Shown: positions 57,801 through 64,000 of the stretch, in pieces | Layout: the number at the start of each line of letters is the position of its first letter | How positions within the stretch are numbered: position 1 is the first letter of the stretch | From: Chrysaora quinquecirrha | Taxonomy: Eukaryota; Cnidaria; Scyphozoa; Semaeostomeae; Pelagiidae | Length of the DNA: 64,000 nt | Direction of reading: 5' to 3' | Assembly (NCBI GenBank): GCA_014526335.1 | Contig: JACTAT010000265.1 | Span: 91,901 to 155,900, forward strand | Notes under the pieces: model-generated | What the model saw: the letters and a program-made list of their open reading frames with translations, nothing else | The model's database searches: none | What the model was told of the DNA's origin: nothing | Position numbers and translations under genes: made by a program

Positions 57801-60800
57801 TTTTGGGGATTTCTAAGGCTATAATAAAGCTATTTATTCCATAAAATAGGCAAAATAAAAACCCTAAAAATCGGCCATTTTTGGCCAAAAGGTAAGGCTA
57901 TACTAAGGCAAAATCGCCAAAATCGGCCAAAAATGAGGGTTTCTAAATCCCTCAAAATCTTCAAAAATATCACCCAAAGAGCCAAATAAACCATTTTGGG
58001 GATTTCTAAGGCTATAATAAAGCTATTTATTCCATAAAATAGGCAAAATAAAAACCCTAAAATCGGCCATTTTTGGCCAAAAGGTAAGGCTATACTAAGG
58101 CAAAATCGCCAAAAATCGGCCAAAATGAGGGTTTCTAAATCCTCAAAATCTTCAAAAATATCACTCAAAGAGCCAAAAAAACCATTTTGGAGATTTCTAA
58201 GACTATAATAAAGCTATTTATTCCTTAAAATAGGCAAAATAAAAACCCTAAAAATCGGCCATTTTTGGCCAAAAGGTAAGGCTATACTAAGGCAAAATCG
58301 CCAAAAATCGGCCAAAATGAGGGTTTCTAAATCCCTCAAAATCTTCAAAAATATCACCCAAAGAGCCAAATAAACCATTTTGGGGATTTCTAAGGCTATA
58401 ATAAAGCTATTTATTCCATAAAATAGGCAAAATAAAAACCCTAAAAATCGGCCATTTTTGGCCAAAAAGGTAAGGCTATACTAAGGCAAAATCGCCAAAA
58501 ATCGGCCAAAAATGAGGGTTTCTAAATCCCTCAAAATCTTCAAAAATATCACCCAAAGAGCCAAATAAACCATTTTGGGGATTTCTAAGGCTATAATAAA
58601 GCTATTTATTCCATAAAATAGGCAAAATAAAACCCTAAAATCGGCCATTTTTGGCCAAAAAGGTAAGGCTATACTAAGGCAAAATCGCCAAAATCGGCCA
58701 AAAATGAGGGTTTCTAAATCCCTCAAAATCTTCAAAAATATCACCCAAAGAGCCAAATAAACCATTTTGGGGATTTCTAAGGCTATAATAAAGCTATTTA
58801 TTCCATAAAATAGGCAAAATAAAAACCCTAAAATCGGCCATTTTTGGCCAAAAAGGTAAGGCTATACTAAGGCAAAATCGCCAAAAATCGGCCAAAATGA
58901 GGGTTTCTAAATCCCTCAAAATCTTCAAAAATATCACCCAAAGAGCCAAATAAACCATTTTGGGGATTTCTAAGGCTATAATAAAGCTATTTATTCCATA
59001 AAATAGGCAAAATAAAAACCCTAAAAATCGGCCATTTTTGGCCAAAAAGGTAAGGCTATACTAAGGCAAAATCGCCAAAAATCGGCCAAAATGAGGGTTT
59101 CTAAATCCTCAAAATCTTCAAAATATCACCCAAAGAGCCAAATAAACCATTTTGGGGATTTCTAAGGCTATAATAAAGCTATTTATTCCATAAAATAGGC
59201 AAAATAAAACCCTAAAATCGGCCATTTTTGGCCAAAAGGTAAGGCTATACTAAGGCAAAATCGCCAAAATCGGCCAAAATGAGGGTTTCTAAATCCTCAA
59301 AATCTTCAAAAATATCACCCAAAGAGCCAAATAAACCATTTTGGGGATTTCTAAGGCTATAATAAAGCTATTTATTCCATAAAATAGGCAAAATAAAAAC
59401 CCTAAAATCGGCCATTTTTGGCCAAAAGGTAAGGCTATACTAAGGCAAAATCGCCAAAAATCGGCCAAAATGAGGGTTTCTAAATCCTCAAAATCTTCAA
59501 AAATATCACCCAAAGAGCCAAATAAACCATTTTGGGGATTTCTAAGGCTATAATAAAGCTATTTATTCCATAAAATAGGCAAAATAAAACCCTAAAAATC
59601 GGCCATTTTTGGCCAAAAAGGTAAGGCTATACTAAGGCAAAATCGCCAAAAATCGGCCAAAATGAGGGTTTCTAAATCCTCAAAATCTTCAAAATATCAC
59701 CCAAAGAGCCAAATAAACCATTTTGGGGATTTCTAAGGCTATAATAAAGCTATTTATTCCATAAAATAGGCAAAATAAAACCCTAAAATCGGCCATTTTT
59801 GGCCAAAAGGTAAGGCTATACTAAGGCAAAATCGCCAAAATCGGCCAAAATGAGGGTTTCTAAATCCTCAAAATCTTCAAAAATATCACCCAAAGAGCCA
59901 AATAAACCATTTTGGGGATTTCTAAGGCTATAATAAAGCTATTTATTCCATAAAATAGGCAAAATAAAACCCTAAAATCGGCCATTTTTGGCCAAAAAGG
60001 TAAGGCTATACTAAGGCAAAATCGCCAAAAATCGGCCAAAATGAGGGTTTCTAAATCCTCAAAATCTTCAAAATATCACCCAAAGAGCCAAATAAACCAT
60101 TTTGGGGATTTCTAAGGCTATAATAAAGCTATTTATTCCATAAAATAGGCAAAATAAAAACCCTAAAATCGGCCATTTTTGGCCAAAAAGGTAAGGCTAT
60201 ACTAAGGCAAAATCGCCAAAATCGGCCAAAAATGAGGGTTTCTAAATCCTCAAAATCTTCAAAATATCACCCAAAGAGCCAAATAAACCATTTTGGGGAT
60301 TTCTAAGGCTATAATAAAGCTATTTATTCCATAAAATAGGCAAAATAAAAACCTAAAATCGGCCATTTTTGGCCAAAAGGTAAGGCTATACTAAGGCAAA
60401 ATCGCCAAAATCGGCCAAAATGAGGGTTTCTAAATCCTCAAAATCTTCAAAAATATCACCCAAAGAGCCAAATAAACCATTTTGGGGATTTCTAAGGCTA
60501 TAATAAAGCTATTTATTCCATAAAATAGGCAAAATAAAAACCCTAAAAATCGGCCATTTTTGGCCAAAAAGTAAGGCTATACTAAGGCAAAATCGCCAAA
60601 AATTGGCCAAAAATGAGGGTTTCTAAATCCCTCAAAATCTTAAAAATATCACCCAAAGAGCCAAATAAACCATTTTGGGGATTTCTAAGACTATAATAAA
60701 GCTATTTATTCCTTAAAATAGGCAAAATAAAAACCCTAAAAATCTGCCATTTTTGGCCAAAAGGTAAGGCTATACCAAGGCAAATCGCCAAAAAATTGGC

Positions 60801-63800
60801 CAAAAATGAGGGTTTCTAAATCCCTCAAAATCTTCAAAAATATCACCCAAAGAGCCAAATAAACCATTTTGGGGATTTCTAAGGCTATAATAAAGCTATT
60901 TATTCCATAAAATAGGCAAAATAAAAACCCTAAAAATCGGCCATTTTGGCCAAAAGGTAAGGCTATACTAAGGCAAAATCGCCAAAAATCGGCCAAAATG
61001 AGGGTTTCTAAATCCTCAAAATCTTCAAAATATCACCCAAAGAGCCAAATAAACCATTTTGGGGATTTCTAAGGCTATAATAAAGCTATTTATTCCTTAA
61101 AATAGGCAAAATAAAAACCCTAAAAATCGGCCATTTTTGGCCAAAAAGGTAAGGCTATACTAAGGCAAAATCGCCAAAAATCGGCCAAAAATGAGGGTTT
61201 TTAAATCCCTCAAAATCTTCAAAAATATCACCCAGAGAGCCAAATAGACCATTTTGGGGATTTCTAAGGCTATAATAAAGCTATTTGTTCCATAAAATAG
61301 GCAAAATAAAACCCTAAAAATCGGCCATTTTTGGCCAAAAAGGTAAGGCTATACTAAGGCAAAATCGCCAAAAATCGGCAAAAAATGAGGGTTTCGAAAT
61401 CCCTCAAAACCTTCAAAAACATCACCCAAAGAGCCAAATAAACCATTTTGGGGATTTCTAAGGCTATAATAAAGCTATTTATTCCATAAAATAGGCAAAA
61501 TAAAAACCCTAAAAATCGGCCATTTTTGGGCAAAAGGTAAGGCTATACTAAGGCAAAATCGCCAAAAATCGGCCAAAATGAGGGTTTCTAAATCCTCAAA
61601 ATCTTCAAAATATCACCCAAAGAGCCAAATAAACCATTTTGGGGATTTCTAAGGCTATAATAAAGCTATTTATTCCATAAAATAGGCAAAATAAAAACCC
61701 TAAAAATCGGCCATTTTTGGGCAAAAAGGTAAGGCTATACTAAGGCAAAATCGCCAAAAATCGGCCAAAATGAGGGTTTCTAAATCCTCAAAATCTTCAA
61801 AAATATCACCCAAAGAGCCAAATAAACCATTTTGGGGATTTCTAAGGCTATAATAAAGCTATTTATTCCATAAAATAGGCAAAATAAAAACCCTAAAATC
61901 GGCCATTTTTGGCCAAAAGGTAAGGCTATACTAAGGCAAAATCGCCAAAAATCGGCCAAAATGAGGGTTTCTAAATCCTCAAAATCTTCAAAAATATCAC
62001 CCAAAGAGCCAAATAAACCATTTTGGGGATTTCTAAGGCTATAATAAAGCTATTTATTCCATAAAATAGGCAAAATAAAAACCCTAAAATCGGCCATTTT
62101 TGGCCAAAAGGTAAGGCTATACTAAGGCAAAATCGCCAAAAATCGGCCAAAATGAGGGTTTCTAAATCCCTCAAAATCTTCAAAAATATCACCCAAAGAG
62201 CCAAATAAACCATTTTGGGGATTTCTAAGGCTATAATAAAGCTATTTATTCCATAAAATAGGCAAAATAAAAACCCTAAAATCGGCCATTTTTGGCCAAA
62301 AAGGTAAGGCTATACTAAGGCAAAATCGCCAAAAATCGGCCAAAATGAGGGTTTCTAAATCCCTCAAAATCTTCAAAAATATCACCCAAAGAGCCAAATA
62401 AACCATTTTGGGGATTTCTAAGGCTATAATAAAGCTATTTATTCCATAAAATAGGCAAAATAAAAACCCTAAAAATCGGCCATTTTTGGCCAAAAAGGTA
62501 AGGCTATACTAAGGCAAAATCGCCAAAAATCGGCCAAAAATGAGGGTTTCTAAATCCCTCAAAATCTTCAAAAATCAACCCAAAGAGCCAAATAAACCAT
62601 TTTGGGGATTTCTAAGGCTATAATAAAGCTATTTATTCCATAAAATAGGCAAAATAAAAACCCTAAAAATCTGCCATTTTTGGCCAAAAAGGTAAGGCTA
62701 TACTAAGGCAAAATGGCCAAAAATCGGCCAAAAATGAGGGTTTCTAAATCCCTCAAAATCTTCAAAAATATCACCCAAAGAGCCAAATAAACCATTTTGG
62801 GGATTTCTAAGGCTATAATAAAGCTATTTATTCCATAAAATAGGCAAAATAAAAACCCTAAAAATCGGCCATTTTTGGCCAAAAGGTAAGGCTATACTAA
62901 GGCAAAATGGCCAAAAATCGGCCAAAAATGAGGGTTTCTAAATCCCTCAAAATCTTCAAAAATATCACCCAAAGAGCCAAATAAACCATTTTGGGGATTT
63001 CTAAGGCTATAATAAAGCTATTTATTCCATAAAATAGGCAAAATAAAAACCCTAAAAATCGGCCATTTTTGGCCAAAAAGGTAAGGCTATACTAAGGCAA
63101 AATGGCCAAAAATCGGCCAAAAATGAGGGTTTCTAAATCCCTCAAAATCTTCAAAAATATCACCCAAAGAGCCAAATAAACAATTTTGGGGATTTCTAAG
63201 GCTATAATAAAGCTATTTATTCCATAAAATAGGCAAAATAAAAACCCTAAAAATCGGCCATTTTTGGCCAAAAAAGTGAGACTATACTAAGGCAAAATCG
63301 CCAAAAATCGGCCAAAAATGAGGGTTTCTAAATCCCTCAAAATCTTCAAAAATATCACCCAAAGAGCCAAATAAACTATTTTGGGGATTTCTAAGGCTAT
63401 AATAAAGCTATTTATTCCATAAAATAGGCAAAATAAAAACCCTAAAAATCGGCCATTTTTGGCCAAAAAGGTAAGGCTATACTAAGGCAAAATCGCCAAA
63501 AATCGGCCAAAAATGAGGGTTTTTAACTTTCTGTAATTCTTCGTAATAGTCACCCTATGGGCCAAATAAACGATTTTGGGGGGTTTTTGAGGCTATAATA
63601 AAGCTACTTAGCCCATTAAATAGACAGAATAAAAACCCTGAAAATCGGCCATTTTCGCCAAGAAGGCAAGGCTATACTAAGGCAATATGGCAAAAATCGG
63701 CCAGAATTGAGGGTTTCTAACTTTCTGTAATTCTTCATAATAATCACCCTAGGGGCCAAATAAACCATTATGCGGGGTTTCTGAGGCTATAATAAAGCTA

Positions 63801-64000
63801 TTAAGCCCATTAAATTGACAGAAGAAAACATGAAAAATGGCCAATTTTCACCAAAAAGGCAAGGCTATACTAAGGCGAAATGGCCAAATGTCGGCTAGAA
63901 TTGAGGGTTTCTAATTTGCTCAAATTCTTAATAATAATCACCCTAGGGGCCAAATAAACCATTTTGGGGGTTTTCTGAGGGTATAATCAAGCTATTAAGC
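48885..64000. repeat. Satellite array of about 195-bp monomers
   Basis: About 75-78 head-to-tail monomers. Landmarks in order: GGCTATACTAAGGCAAAATC, GAGGGTTTCTAAATCC, AGAGCCAAATAAACCATTTT, GGCTATAATAAAGCTATTTA, ACCCTAAAAATCGGCCATTT. Each holds the hairpin GGCCA-TTTT-TGGCC. Monomers from about 50.1 to 63.5 kb are near-identical; those before 50.1 and after 63.52 kb are clearly diverged, and a non-satellite segment lies at 49180-49590. Length differences are mostly in A/T runs. No CENP-B-like box was noticed. Minus-strand frames of 60-112 aa are repeat artefacts. Confidence 0.96.
49180..49590. other. Non-satellite segment between diverged monomers
   Basis: Breaks the satellite phase. Contains GAGCGGAGCGCAGTGCAGCG, GAAGCAGAGCCCCG and ACAACAACAACA. 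It may be an insertion or the remnant of the unit from which the array grew. No TIR was found. Confidence 0.45.

Noticed and set aside
57830..58168. 112-aa minus-strand frame, one of many similar hydrophobic frames in the satellite (MVYLALWVIFLKILRDLETL type)
   Set aside because: The monomer is 195 bp, a multiple of 3, so one minus-strand frame stays open by chance across units. The frames break at each run-length change and lack splice or start context.
48885..64000. CCCTAA motif in each satellite monomer as telomeric
   Set aside because: A single CCCTAA per 195-bp monomer, never in tandem.

Overview
The window is nuclear DNA of a multicellular animal. Two conserved animal genes can be rebuilt exon by exon on the + strand, with consistent intron phases and GT-AG (plus two U12-type) splice sites. 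They sit in DNA full of minisatellites, tRNA-derived SINE-like repeats and short terminal-inverted-repeat (TIR) elements. Compact genes among foldback elements, and retained U12 introns, fit a marine invertebrate such as a cnidarian, but nothing here fixes the taxon. No bacterial, viral or CRISPR-like feature was seen.

Layout. 1-880: homopolymer-distorted sequence, probably poor consensus. 900-4.2 kb: repeats, including tandem tRNA-like units. 4.3-9.8 kb: a complete UBE2G1-type ubiquitin-conjugating E2 gene (5 coding exons, 169 aa) behind a promoter-like block with CRE and NRF1-like palindromes. 9.8-15.8 kb: TIR elements, a 28-bp minisatellite with an 85-bp higher-order period, a GAT-rich tract and a possible 5' UTR exon. 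15.87-42.49 kb: a complete hnRNP L-type gene (21 coding exons, 660 aa, four RRMs). 42.5-48.9 kb: AT-rich DNA with a 22-bp minisatellite, a second block of the 28-bp minisatellite and four foldback/TIR elements. 48.9-64.0 kb: a satellite array of about 195-bp monomers, with diverged monomers at both ends and near-identical ones inside.

The main discovery is in the hnRNP L gene. Two introns carry U12 (minor spliceosome) signals. Intron 7 has donor ATATCCTTT, branch site TTCCTTGAC and, by the reading frame, an unusual AA 3' end. Intron 16 has donor GTATCCTTT and branch site TCCTTGAC, and follows a 29-nt microexon. A recent 1.47-kb tandem duplication copies exons 8 and 9 together with the U12 acceptor. 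Because exon 9 ends in a U2-type donor and exon 8 begins at a U12-type acceptor, copy 1 should not splice into copy 2's exon 8, which should keep the exon-8 copies mutually exclusive.

The two genes have no shared pathway: one acts in ubiquitin transfer, the other in nuclear RNA processing. Most long open frames elsewhere are satellites read as protein.
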